A stretch of 64,000 nucleotides of DNA from Armatimonadota bacterium. Its GTDB lineage: Bacteria > Armatimonadota > Fimbriimonadia > Fimbriimonadales > GBS-DC. Positions 6,775 to 14,543 of this stretch are shown piece by piece (the stretch's first letter is position 1; each line of letters starts with the position of its first letter). The DNA lies in contig JABWCR010000005.1 in NCBI GenBank assembly GCA_013359125.1, positions 1 to 64,000 of the forward strand, read 5' to 3'. The translations under genes were made by a program, and so were the position numbers. The notes under the pieces were generated by a model, which worked only from the letters and a program-made list of their open reading frames with translations, was not told where the DNA came from and did no database searches.

Positions 6775-8213
6775 GGTTCCTCCTGTCGCGTCTTGGTGTT
6801 CCAGCCCGCCAGCGTGCCGACCAGCGAAGCGATGGGCCAATCGGTTTCCTCATTAGAGAGCGATTCGAAGAAATCCTGCAACGGCTTGGGCCATTGGCTC
6901 GTTTTCCACTCGTTGCGCCGCGAGCGCAAGTAGGCAAACTGGGGGATGGAGTGGTATCGCATATTCTTAAAGGGCTCTGGCGCGCCGGGCAGGAAGGGCT
7001 CGCCCAAGTGTCTTAGGAGCTGGAGCGCGCCGCGGTTGATCGATTTCTCAGCGATGGCATGCACCAAGGCATCGGTCAGTTCGGTGGCTTTGTGGAACTG
7101 GGGCCAGGGGTGCAGGCTGCCGGCAATGGATATCCGATTACGCTCTTCTTTGGCGATGTCTAACTGAACGTCGGCGCTCTCGACCGCCTTGAGGATGGGA
7201 TAGTTGCGGCTATAGAAGCTGACGCCGGCCGATACGGTTCCTAAGCCAAGGGCTGCGAACTCGCGCTGGATCTGCCCTGCCGCGCGCAGAACGCCCCAAA
7301 AATGGCCGGTCAGCACCAAATCGTCTCCGCCGGAGTAGACCAGGTAGAGGCGGGGGTATTCCTTTTCCAGCATCTCCGGCACTCGCTGGCAGAAGAAGCC
7401 GGTTAGTTGTCGGCTGGTTTCTTCGTACTGCTGCTCGCCCTTGTCGAGGGCGTCCTTCATCCTATTGCCGATGCCGTCGCCGTCCAGTTTGAGCAATGCG
7501 AGGTAGGGCGCCCCTTGGCCCTCTTCGGCCAGTTTGAACAGTTCGGATACGGAATCGTCTCGGTCGAGCGGGGCGTAGAGCGGCAGACCCAAGTTGACCC
7601 TGCCGTTGGCTTTGCCGGTCAGGCCGATGTCGGGGTCGTGCTCTGTCGGCTGGATGCGCCAGGGGCCGACCTCCCAGCCGTATTGCCCTGTTTTGAAGCC
7701 CACGATTCTGGGCGGTCTTGGCAGCCTGCCGCCTTGTTCGCTTTCGAAGGCTGCTCTATCGTCTTGCGACTGTTTGGTGATTGGCTGAATGCCGACGGAG
7801 CCGAACCAATGGCCGCCGTTATCGCGCCCGGATCGCCACTTGGCGGCGTTCAGCGCTTTTAGAAGCTCTTGGAGGCTCGATCCGTCCGGAAGGCTTGCCC
7901 AGTGGAGGCCGAGCGCGCCGGAGGAGTTTTTGACGAGCCAATCGTAGAGTTCGGGCAAGTCGCGCTGTAGATTCTCGATTGCGTCCGCACTGGCCTCGGC
8001 CAACAGTTTACCGCCGCCCAGGTAGATCTCTCGCGCATTTGGGTCGGCCTCTTTGAGCTTGAGGAACGCGACCGCGGGCAACAGGCTGAGCAATGTGGAT
8101 CGGTATCGCAACCGCTTGGCGGCGTTTTCTTGGGTAAAGCGGCGGTCGGCCACATCTTGCGAAACGTCGAAGACGTAGCTTTGCAGGCCGGATAGCGCGA
8201 GTCCAAACTTCAT
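6771..8213 (-). CDS. cas10: Cas10/Csm1 without HD domain, cyclic oligoadenylate synthase
   Basis: Large subunit of the Csm complex, 480 residues against about 750-850 in most Csm1. It starts straight in the first palm domain (LALSGLQSYVFDV, then YLGGGKLLAE near 64-74). The second palm has LKLDGDGIGN at 241-250 and the intact GGDD at 295-298, needed to make cOA from ATP. The N-terminal HD nuclease domain is absent, and I see no cysteine-pair zinc finger between the palms. ssDNA cutting by Cas10 is therefore not expected; signalling to the CARF-HEPN protein should be the main output. It is the first gene of the cas operon; the next gene overlaps its stop. Confidence 0.93.
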   Translation of the reverse strand: MKFGLALSGLQSYVFDVSQDVADRRFTQENAAKRLRYRSTLLSLLPAVAFLKLKEADPNAREIYLGGGKLLAEASADAIENLQRDLPELYDWLVKNSSGALGLHWASLPDGSSLQELLKALNAAKWRSGRDNGGHWFGSVGIQPITKQSQDDRAAFESEQGGRLPRPPRIVGFKTGQYGWEVGPWRIQPTEHDPDIGLTGKANGRVNLGLPLYAPLDRDDSVSELFKLAEEGQGAPYLALLKLDGDGIGNRMKDALDKGEQQYEETSRQLTGFFCQRVPEMLEKEYPRLYLVYSGGDDLVLTGHFWGVLRAAGQIQREFAALGLGTVSAGVSFYSRNYPILKAVESADVQLDIAKEERNRISIAGSLHPWPQFHKATELTDALVHAIAEKSINRGALQLLRHLGEPFLPGAPEPFKNMRYHSIPQFAYLRSRRNEWKTSQWPKPLQDFFESLSNEETDWPIASLVGTLAGWNTKTRQEEP

Positions 8214-8317
8214 TCAAGAACCTTTGTAGACAAATTGATTATGGATGATGAGCGGCCGTGCCGCGCATTGTAACCTCATGACAGTTACTGCGATGAGAAG
8301 CATGAACGGTTGACGCT

Positions 8318-8349
8318 AGTATACCCCAAGGGTTATCCGGCAATATCAA
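8318..8349 (-). promoter_or_regulatory. Possible promoter of the cas operon
   Basis: Read on the minus strand, TATACT (8318-8323) lies about 105 nt before the cas10 ATG, with TTGATA (8344-8349) upstream. The 20-nt spacing is longer than the usual 16-18, so only the -10 is convincing. The whole gap 8214-8485 between cas10 and the divergent gene holds no other feature I can support. Confidence 0.3.
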
Positions 8350-8485
8350 GGGTTAAATGAAGGATTTCTCATCCGTTCATCCTGCGCGGGATATGCGTTC
8401 GACATGCGTCGGGACGCAGGATAAAGGGAGGGCGCCAGCAAGACAAAGGCTGATGAAAGGGGCGAGAACAGCCGACAATAGGCCT

Positions 8486-9145
8486 ATGTCTAGGATAAAG
8501 TTGGGCGCGTTGGCGGAGGCGATCAGCGGCAAGAGCGGCAACACGATCTTTTATCGTCTGAACGATGAGTTGCACGTAAAGGATTATGCTATTCCTGCCG
8601 ATCCCAGGACGCCGGGGCAGTTGGCGGCGCGCGATCGGTTGGGACGGGCGGCGGACGCTTGGCGGTCGCTGAGTTGGGAGGAGGCGCAGGCTTGGCGCGA
8701 TTACGCCCAGTCGCTGGCCGTGCGGCAGACCGGCACGACCAAGGTGCAAACGCCCCGCGCGCAGACGCTTTTTTGTCGGTTGGCGATGAAGTTTTTGCAG
8801 GCCAATCCGGGCGCCGATCCGCCCCGGACTCCGCCGACCTCGCCTTTCTTGGGGGATGGTCTGGCCGTTACCGTAGTTGCGGACAACGGCATTCGGTTCG
8901 ACGCCAGCGCGCCGAACACGCCGGGGGTTGTTACCGAGCTGCTGCTCCAACCGATGCGTTCGGCGGCGAGCATGCCTGTTCTTCGCTCATACCGAAGTCA
9001 GGCGTTTGTAGCGTTCCTGCCGGGTTCGATGTCGTACAGGGTGGATGCGGAACGGGGCTTGTATGCCTGCGGGTATCGGTTTGTGAGGGCTGCGACGGGT
9101 CAGGCGACGGAGATTGCGTTTGCGGGGTTGGTCGCGGTTGGGTGA
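8486..9145 (+). CDS. Hypothetical protein with GNTIFYR-type N-terminus
   Basis: Function not recognised. From the ATG at 8486 it has 219 residues: SGKSGNTIFYRLNDELHVKDY, then IPADPRTPGQLAARDRLGRAADAWRSLSWEEAQAWRDYA. The pattern 'G-x-G-N-T-x-F/Y-R ... NP/DP-x-TP-x-Q ... W ... AW' recurs in short phage-like or hypothetical proteins of environmental bacteria. The second half looks beta-rich. No signal peptide is seen. The frame is open further upstream to 8357, but that part is poorly protein-like and lies in the cas promoter region. The start is uncertain because no good ribosome-binding site precedes 8486. It is divergent from cas10. Confidence 0.6.
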   Translation: MSRIKLGALAEAISGKSGNTIFYRLNDELHVKDYAIPADPRTPGQLAARDRLGRAADAWRSLSWEEAQAWRDYAQSLAVRQTGTTKVQTPRAQTLFCRLAMKFLQANPGADPPRTPPTSPFLGDGLAVTVVADNGIRFDASAPNTPGVVTELLLQPMRSAASMPVLRSYRSQAFVAFLPGSMSYRVDAERGLYACGYRFVRAATGQATEIAFAGLVAVG

Positions 9146-9259
9146 GCCAACCTCTATTTAGCAATAAGCGATGAACGGCCGCTTTGGTCGGGTGTTACGA
9201 TCCCAATATTCAATCGTTCGTTGGCTAGTTGCGTTCAGATAGGCGGCAACGGCGCGCAA

Positions 9260-9613
9260 TCACCCCATTGATCGCGCGTTCGGGTCAAGAATGGCTTCGA
9301 GCTGTCTGAACAACCGGGGAAGATGGTTGACCACTACGTCCCATACGATATCATCATCGATGCCAAAGTAGTGGCGCACAACTTTGTCGCGGATTCCGGC
9401 TGCCTGCCGCCATGGAACCGCTAGGTGCAACTGACGGAACGCGGCAGGAACTCCCTTAGCGGCTTCGCCAATCACAGTTAGACAGCGAACGATGGCGTCG
9501 AAGGTTTTGGTATCTGCCGCTATGTCCTCCTTCGTCATCCCGTTTGCATACGCAATGGCGCGCCGACACGCCTCGGACATTTCTTCAATGTAGAGCAGAG
9601 GATCGCGCAACAC
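9260..9613 (-). CDS. hepT: HepT-like HEPN toxin (DUF86) with altered motif
   Basis: A 117-residue all-alpha HEPN RNase toxin. The family motif RX4HXY normally reads like RDKVVHHYFG. Here it is R75-D-K-V-V-R80-H81-Y82-F-G, so the usual catalytic histidine is an arginine, while a histidine remains one place later and the target tyrosine is kept. It may be attenuated, or use the shifted histidine (RX5H still fits the broader HEPN pattern). It overlaps the partner gene mntA by 29 nt, as is normal for these pairs. Confidence 0.85.
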   Translation of the reverse strand: MLRDPLLYIEEMSEACRRAIAYANGMTKEDIAADTKTFDAIVRCLTVIGEAAKGVPAAFRQLHLAVPWRQAAGIRDKVVRHYFGIDDDIVWDVVVNHLPRLFRQLEAILDPNARSMG

Positions 9614-9896
9614 GGATTGAATGCTCGTCTATGGTGCGGAGGAGGCGCGGTCGCAAGCCCTTTCGAGTTACAAGATCAACCCTAACGCCCAGCAGGCTCT
9701 CCAGGCGATCGTGAAGTCCAAACAATCGATCGAACGCGGCTGTGCCTTCAAATTCAACGACAACATCTACATCGTTCTCGGGCGTCCAGTCGGCGGTCGT
9801 AACCGACCCAAAGAGCGCCATAGACTTGACTCCATAGTCACTTGCCAGTTCCTTTGCCACGTTGGCCAGAGTTGTTACAATGTCCTCTCGCTTCAT
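9585..9896 (-). CDS. mntA: MntA-like minimal nucleotidyltransferase antitoxin
   Basis: A 103-residue protein with the nucleotidyltransferase signature GS-X10-DxD (LFGSVTTADWTPENDVDVVVEF) and a later VDLVTRKGL strand carrying the third acidic residue. Enzymes of this family AMPylate the tyrosine of the HepT motif and so neutralise the toxin. It precedes hepT in the same transcript with overlapping frames. It lies close to the CRISPR-Cas operon, consistent with a small defence cluster. Confidence 0.88.
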   Translation of the reverse strand: MKREDIVTTLANVAKELASDYGVKSMALFGSVTTADWTPENDVDVVVEFEGTAAFDRLFGLHDRLESLLGVRVDLVTRKGLRPRLLRTIDEHSIRVARSSALH

Positions 9897-9922
9897 AGGG
9901 ATAGTCTATCCCAGAATTTGCC

Positions 9923-10582
9923 CTAGTACACCACGAACCGCTTCAGCATCTCGTCCAGGACGGGTTTGACGCGGGGCTTTTCGCTCTCGGCGGTTACCAA
10001 GGTGAAGGTATAGGCTTTGCCCGGTTTGACCCAGATGTAGGAGTAGATGAGGCCGGCCTTGGCTCTGCCTTCCATAGTCAGCGCTTTGCCGGCAGGAAAG
10101 GTTTTGTGGGAGAAAGCAAACTGGATGCCCATGTCTGAAACCTGCCCCTTCGCGCTCTTTTCGTACTGTTCGGCTGTTACTTTTGGGTCTATCTCTTCCA
10201 CCACCACGTTCACGTTAGTGAAGACGCCCGTATTGATCTTGTCGCTTTTGGGGTCGCCGGCTATGAACTTGACGCCCTCGGCCACCATTGCGGCCGCCTG
10301 CCCTGCCAGCGATCGCTTCAGCTCGTCCTGTTCTTGCGCGGCTTTTCTCATCATGGTTTCGACATCGGCGGATGTGAGGTCGATCTGAACCCAGTCGTCC
10401 GGGAGTTCGACCGCAAAGCCTTCCGACCGTCGGTCGTAGCGCGTCCACCCATCGCCCTTTTCTTCTTTGACGACTTTGGGCGGCTCTTTTTCAGGCGGCG
10501 GCTGGGTTGCAACGCTCTTTTCTTCTTTGCCGCAACCCGCGATCAGCGCGGCCGCCAAGGCCAGCCAGGCAATCCGTTTCAC
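9923..10582 (-). CDS. Lipoprotein of unknown function
   Basis: A 219-residue exported lipoprotein. From the GTG at 10582 the sequence is VKRIAWLALAAALIAGCGKEE, a clear signal peptide with lipobox LIAGC. A proline/glutamate/lysine linker follows, then one domain with GFAVELPDDW, AEGVKFIAGDP and a C-terminal YTFTLVTAESEK...VLDEMLKRF. That pattern resembles PsbP/DUF1795-like domains, which recognise 'F-x-hydrophobic-PxxW', but this is a weak similarity. The longer upstream start is rejected because it adds a non-signal segment overlapping the divergent gene. Confidence 0.75.
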   Translation of the reverse strand: MKRIAWLALAAALIAGCGKEEKSVATQPPPEKEPPKVVKEEKGDGWTRYDRRSEGFAVELPDDWVQIDLTSADVETMMRKAAQEQDELKRSLAGQAAAMVAEGVKFIAGDPKSDKINTGVFTNVNVVVEEIDPKVTAEQYEKSAKGQVSDMGIQFAFSHKTFPAGKALTMEGRAKAGLIYSYIWVKPGKAYTFTLVTAESEKPRVKPVLDEMLKRFVVY

Positions 10583-10621
10583 ATTCGTAAGAATACCTAA
10601 GCGGGTAGACTTGAAGCGAAG

Positions 10622-11470
10622 ATGATCAACGGACTGCACCACGTAACGGCCATCGCGGGCGATGCTCAGCGCAACATCGATTACTATACGGGCGCGCTGG
10701 GCCTACGGCTCGTTAAGGTTACGGTCAACTACGACGACCCGGGCGGCTACCACTTTTACTATGGCGACGAGCAGGCGAGCATCGGCACGCTGGTTACTCA
10801 CTTTCCCATTGTGGGCGGTCGGCACGGTCAGCCGGGCGCGGGCCAGGCGATCGAGATGGCCTATGCCGTGCCCGACTTAAGCCGATATGCGCACTTGGGA
10901 GAGACGACCGAGCGATTTGGCCAGAAGGTTATCGCGTTTCAAGACCCGGACGGCATCGGTCTGGCATTTGTCGAGGCGCCCGGCGATTTGCGGTTGCACA
11001 GCGTTACCCTGTTGGAGCGCGAGATCAAGCCGACCGAATCGCTGCTGATCGGCGAGATGGGGGTGACGTTTGAGGCGGAAGAAGGCGGGCGCAGGCGATA
11101 CCGAACGGGCGATTGTTATGTGGACTTGCTAATCGATCCGGGCGCTTGGCCGGGGCGCATGGGCGTCGGCGTTATCCATCACACTGCATTTAGGACGGAG
11201 AACGAAGCGACACAATTGGAGCATCGTTCGCGCCTACAGGCGCTGGGCGCAAACGTCTCGCCCGTGCGCGACAGGCAGTACTTCCGTTCGATCTACTTTT
11301 TTGAACCGGGCGGCGCTCTCTTTGAGATTGCGACAGAGGGCCCGGGCATCGGCATTGATGAGACGGTCGAGGAGTTGGGCAGCTCGCTGAAGCTGCCGCC
11401 GATGTACGAGGATCAGCGCGCCCAGATCGAGGCTAAACTGCCGAAAATCCGTGTGCCAAGGAAGGCATAA
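10622..11470 (+). CDS. VOC-family ring-cleaving dioxygenase (MhqO/MhqA-like)
   Basis: A 282-residue protein with two vicinal-oxygen-chelate halves. The first starts INGLHHVTAIAGDAQRNIDYYTGALGLRLVKVTVNYDDP; the second begins at GVGVIHHTAFRTENE. Metal ligands are likely the HH histidines and a late glutamate (GGALFEIATEGPG). The family opens hydroquinone or catechol-type rings with Fe(II). Its last base is the first base of the ATG of the next gene, an MhqD-like esterase. The same pairing is known in quinone-resistance operons. Confidence 0.85.
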   Translation: MINGLHHVTAIAGDAQRNIDYYTGALGLRLVKVTVNYDDPGGYHFYYGDEQASIGTLVTHFPIVGGRHGQPGAGQAIEMAYAVPDLSRYAHLGETTERFGQKVIAFQDPDGIGLAFVEAPGDLRLHSVTLLEREIKPTESLLIGEMGVTFEAEEGGRRRYRTGDCYVDLLIDPGAWPGRMGVGVIHHTAFRTENEATQLEHRSRLQALGANVSPVRDRQYFRSIYFFEPGGALFEIATEGPGIGIDETVEELGSSLKLPPMYEDQRAQIEAKLPKIRVPRKA

Positions 11471-12075
11471 TGGCCGAATTGAGCTACATTCACCGGTTCG
11501 TTCCGGGCGGCGATCCGCCCATATTGGCGCTGCACGGCACGGGCGGGGACGAGTTTTCGATGTCTCAAGTGTTGCGTTTGGTCGCGCCGGAATCGGCGGC
11601 GCTTTACCCTCGCGGCAAGGAGACCGAGCGCGGCGAGACGCGATACTTCAAGCGATTTGACGACGGGACTATCGACGGGGAAGATGCCCAGCGACGAGGG
11701 ATCGAGTTGGCGGAGTTTGTTCGCGAGGCTGCCGCCGAATATGGCTTCGATCCTGAGAAACTGGTCGCCATCGGATACAGCAATGGGGCGAACGCGGCGG
11801 TCGCGATGGCGCTGGCGGGCACTGGCTTGCCGAAGCGGATGGCGCTGCTACGACCGATGATCCCATTCAAACCGGACCCCTTGCCTGATCTCGCAGCCTT
11901 TACTGCGCTTATCCTGGCGGGAGTGCAGGATGCGACGACTCCAATGGCTCGTGCGGAGGAACTGGCTTATCTTTTGATCGATTGTGGGGCAGACGTCCAG
12001 ATGCTGACAGTGGGCTCAGGGCACGGGTTGATTACGGCCGACTTCCACGCCACCCGGAACTGGATATTGGGTTAG
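11470..12075 (+). CDS. Phospholipase/carboxylesterase, MhqD-like alpha/beta hydrolase
   Basis: A 201-residue cytoplasmic alpha/beta hydrolase. The oxyanion strand ILALHGTGGDE, the nucleophile elbow GYSNGAN (serine), an aspartate near GVQDATTP and the final histidine in GSGHGLI form the expected triad. Start and upstream stop overlap (TAATG), so it is translated with the dioxygenase before it. The pair suggests handling of quinone-type compounds. Its end overlaps the convergent ABC permease gene by 4 nt. Confidence 0.85.
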   Translation: MAELSYIHRFVPGGDPPILALHGTGGDEFSMSQVLRLVAPESAALYPRGKETERGETRYFKRFDDGTIDGEDAQRRGIELAEFVREAAAEYGFDPEKLVAIGYSNGANAAVAMALAGTGLPKRMALLRPMIPFKPDPLPDLAAFTALILAGVQDATTPMARAEELAYLLIDCGADVQMLTVGSGHGLITADFHATRNWILG

Positions 12076-12860
12076 GAGCTGGCGCTGCTGTAATGGCGGA
12101 GCGAAAATCGCCAGAACATCCTGGAAAAGACAAAGAAGGCAATGGCCCAAACCGCGGCAAACGCAAGGAAGGCCGGGCTGGCTCGGCCCAGCAGCGCTTT
12201 GGCCGGAATAGTCGCCAAAAACGCCACAGGCAGGAAATAGGTGAAGATTCGGCGCAGCACAGCGTCGAAGATGTCGGTTGGAAAGCGCGCGGTCTGCGCG
12301 TAAACCTCCATCAGCGCCCACAGGTTCTCGACCCGCACGAACCAGATACCCAGCGTCATGAGCATGAAGTAGAACGAATAGAAGATCAGCATTCCGCACA
12401 GGATCATGAGGAAGTAGAGGCCGAACCGCTCCCAGTTGGGCAGGGTCTGCATCTTGGACAGCGCGTACGCGCCCAGGGCAAACGCGCCGATCAGGCTGCC
12501 CGTTTGGTCGAGGCTGACCCTTCGCGCGCTGAGCCAGAACTGCGAATCGGCAGGCTTGAACAGCGCGAAGTCGAGCGTGCCGGTGCGAACCATGCTGGGG
12601 ATTTCGACCAGGCCGCCATGAAAGAGCGTGTAAACGACTGATTCTAAGAAGAGACAAGTGGCGGTGAGCAGAAAGGCCTCTTCGCGAGACCATCCTGCGA
12701 CCTGCTTAGTGTGGTCGAACACGATTTGCAGGGTAACGACGAAGAATCCGATCCAGAGAAGGTTAGTGGCGATCTTGGCCCAGAAGTTAGCGCGGAACTC
12801 GGCTTCTCGGATGAAGCTGGCCCGCCAGAAGGCTTTGTAGAGCCGCCAATAGCGTTGCAT
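12072..12860 (-). CDS. ABC-2 type transporter permease
   Basis: A 262-residue membrane protein with about six helices (for example LLWIGFFVVTLQIV, FGLYFLMILCGMLIFYSFYFML, AFAAVWAIAFFVFSRMFW). The N-terminal YWRLYKAFWRASFIREAEFRANFW and the FPTDIF segment fit the ABC-2/DUF990 permease group. These usually pair with a second permease and an ATPase, neither of which is adjacent here. The substrate is unknown. Confidence 0.75.
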   Translation of the reverse strand: MQRYWRLYKAFWRASFIREAEFRANFWAKIATNLLWIGFFVVTLQIVFDHTKQVAGWSREEAFLLTATCLFLESVVYTLFHGGLVEIPSMVRTGTLDFALFKPADSQFWLSARRVSLDQTGSLIGAFALGAYALSKMQTLPNWERFGLYFLMILCGMLIFYSFYFMLMTLGIWFVRVENLWALMEVYAQTARFPTDIFDAVLRRIFTYFLPVAFLATIPAKALLGRASPAFLAFAAVWAIAFFVFSRMFWRFSLRHYSSASS

Positions 12861-12874
12861 CGGGCAGAGTCTAC

Positions 12875-13558
12875 CTATTGGGCGGCGGTCAACTCGGGTT
12901 GGTCGGCGATCTCTATCTCCAAGCCGCCCTCGCGCAGCAGCGATTGGATCGCCTCCATTACTATCCAGCCAAATCGGTCGCGGGCTTCCTTTTCACTCAT
13001 GCCTTGGGTCGCTTCGGCGTAGTCGAGCGGCTTGCCAAAGATGACCATGATTTTTGCCAAGCGGGGCTTTTTGCCGCGCGGCCACGCTTTCTCGGTGCCG
13101 ATCACGCCGACGGGCATCACTTTGGCGCCGCTCATTTTGGCCAGCAGCGCCACGCCCATGTTGGGAGGTCTTAGCGCCGTGCCATTGTTGCGCCCGCCTT
13201 CGGGGAACATGAGGGTTGCTTCGCCTTTCTTTAGTTCGGCCAGCGCTGTCCGAATGGCGGCTAAATCGGCCGTGCCGCGCTGAACGGGGAAGCCGTGGAC
13301 GCCTCGCAAGACCATTGCGACGAAGCGATTGCGGAACAGTTCGGCCTTTCCCATAAAACGCATGGGCCGATGCGAAGCGCACCCAACGACGGGCGGATCG
13401 AGGTAGCTAAAGTGGTTGGGCGCAACGATCAGCGGGCCCGACATGGGGATGTTTTCTAAGCCGCAAGCCTCCATTCGAAAGAGGAGGCGCAACCAGAAGC
13501 GCAAGAAATACCACGCAAAGCCATAGAACCAGTCGTCGGCTCGGAATTTTAGTCGCAT
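12875..13558 (-). CDS. plsC: 1-acyl-sn-glycerol-3-phosphate acyltransferase
   Basis: A 227-residue membrane-associated acyltransferase that makes phosphatidic acid. It has the NHX4D catalytic motif as NHFSYLD, the acceptor-binding FPEGGRNNG motif (usually FPEGTRS), and MRFMGKAELF between them. An N-terminal hydrophobic, aromatic stretch (FYGFAWYFLRFWLRLLFRM) would anchor it. It overlaps the acetyltransferase gene upstream by 10 nt, so the two are co-translated. Confidence 0.92.
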   Translation of the reverse strand: MRLKFRADDWFYGFAWYFLRFWLRLLFRMEACGLENIPMSGPLIVAPNHFSYLDPPVVGCASHRPMRFMGKAELFRNRFVAMVLRGVHGFPVQRGTADLAAIRTALAELKKGEATLMFPEGGRNNGTALRPPNMGVALLAKMSGAKVMPVGVIGTEKAWPRGKKPRLAKIMVIFGKPLDYAEATQGMSEKEARDRFGWIVMEAIQSLLREGGLEIEIADQPELTAAQ

Positions 13559-13980
13559 CGCTTTCGCATGATGATCTCGTGCTTGCCGGGGACGATAAAG
13601 TCTTCTAAAAGGCCGATCTTTTTGTAACCGTGTCGCTCATAGAACTCGATGGCGGGATGATTGAAGTCCGAGACGAGCAGGAAGAGATTTCTTGACCGTT
13701 CGAATGCACGGCGTTCGCATTCTGCCATGAGCGCCGAGCCGATGCCCTGCCCGGGCGCCACGGCATAAAGCAGTTTGAGGTAGGGCTGCAGCACACCGTC
13801 GAAGGTCAGCACGGCACAACCGACTGCGCGTTCGCCTTCAAAGGCGCCCAAGCCGTCGCTCATCGTTTTTTCCAAGACGTCCGCTCCGATGCCCAAGGTA
13901 GTCCACGGATCGACGTTGGCCGCTTGCGCGGCCAGTTCTCTCGCCCGTTCTTCGTTCAGTTCGCCAAACGTCCAACCCAT
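13549..13980 (-). CDS. GNAT-family N-acetyltransferase
   Basis: A 143-residue protein with the GNAT acetyl-CoA loop as VAPGQGIGSALMAECE, followed by RNLFLLVSDFNHPAIEFYERHGYKKIG. These are motifs A and B of the fold. The substrate cannot be told from sequence. It is upstream of and overlaps plsC. Its start is close to a divergent membrane-protein gene. Confidence 0.88.
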   Translation of the reverse strand: MGWTFGELNEERARELAAQAANVDPWTTLGIGADVLEKTMSDGLGAFEGERAVGCAVLTFDGVLQPYLKLLYAVAPGQGIGSALMAECERRAFERSRNLFLLVSDFNHPAIEFYERHGYKKIGLLEDFIVPGKHEIIMRKRCD

Positions 13981-14021
13981 TGCTCTCTATTCTATCTTAC
14001 GGTTGGGTATCTTTCTTTGCG

Positions 14022-14543
14022 ATGACCATCTTGTTAGAATGGAAGATGCCCGAGCAAGCGGCCAAGCAAGAGTGGGATCGCGCCATGCCTGGGGTTAAGA
14101 CGGCGCTTTCGATGCGGATCGCGCTCTGGCTGCTCATTTCGTCGGTCGGGCTGCTGATCTTTCGGTCGCTGTCGCCCGAGGAGTTTGCAAAGGGTCTACC
14201 GATGATCGTTATCATCGTGGCGGGCTATCCCTTTGTGCTGTTGCTGACGCTCTACATGCTGCGCGCGACTCCGGGCCGTTATGCGATGACCGATGCCGGG
14301 CTCATGTTTAGGGGATTAGGCCGTCGGCCAACGATCTATCGGTGGGAAGAAGTTTCGGGCTTTCAGTTCAACGACTATAAGCCGGATCCATCGTTGCGCG
14401 CGTTAGAGTTCGTCATTGCGGGCGGAGCGAGGGGCAAGCGCTGGGTTTTCGACCCGACGCAAGTGAGCGAGGAAGAGATTAAGAGGATAATGTCCGAGCG
14501 AGCCGGTCAGCCGGCCCGCTCGGCTACAGCGTCAGATTCCTAA
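14022..14543 (+). CDS. Small two-helix membrane protein with PH-like tail
   Basis: Not recognised by name. From the ATG at 14022 it has 173 residues. Two hydrophobic helices (IALWLLISSVGLLIF and MIVIIVAGYPFVLLLTLYML) are followed by a soluble domain. There, GRYAMTDAGLMFRGLGRRPTIYRWEEVSGFQF resembles the bacterial PH-like (YcxB/YdbT-type) pattern 'y-x-l-t-x-x-G-l ... w-x-x-I'. The tail is polar. Its end overlaps the convergent neighbour by 12 nt. Confidence 0.6.
   Translation: MTILLEWKMPEQAAKQEWDRAMPGVKTALSMRIALWLLISSVGLLIFRSLSPEEFAKGLPMIVIIVAGYPFVLLLTLYMLRATPGRYAMTDAGLMFRGLGRRPTIYRWEEVSGFQFNDYKPDPSLRALEFVIAGGARGKRWVFDPTQVSEEEIKRIMSERAGQPARSATASDS

Noticed and set aside
1714-8213. Standard type I-E locus
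   Set aside because: Cas6e, Cas1 and Cas2 fit I-E, but Cas8e, Cse2, Cas7e, Cas5e and Cas3 are absent and four csm-type genes are present instead.
8357-8485. Upstream extension of the hypothetical gene to 8357
   Set aside because: The added 43 residues are low in conserved character and lie in the cas10 promoter region; the recognisable N-terminal pattern begins at 8486.
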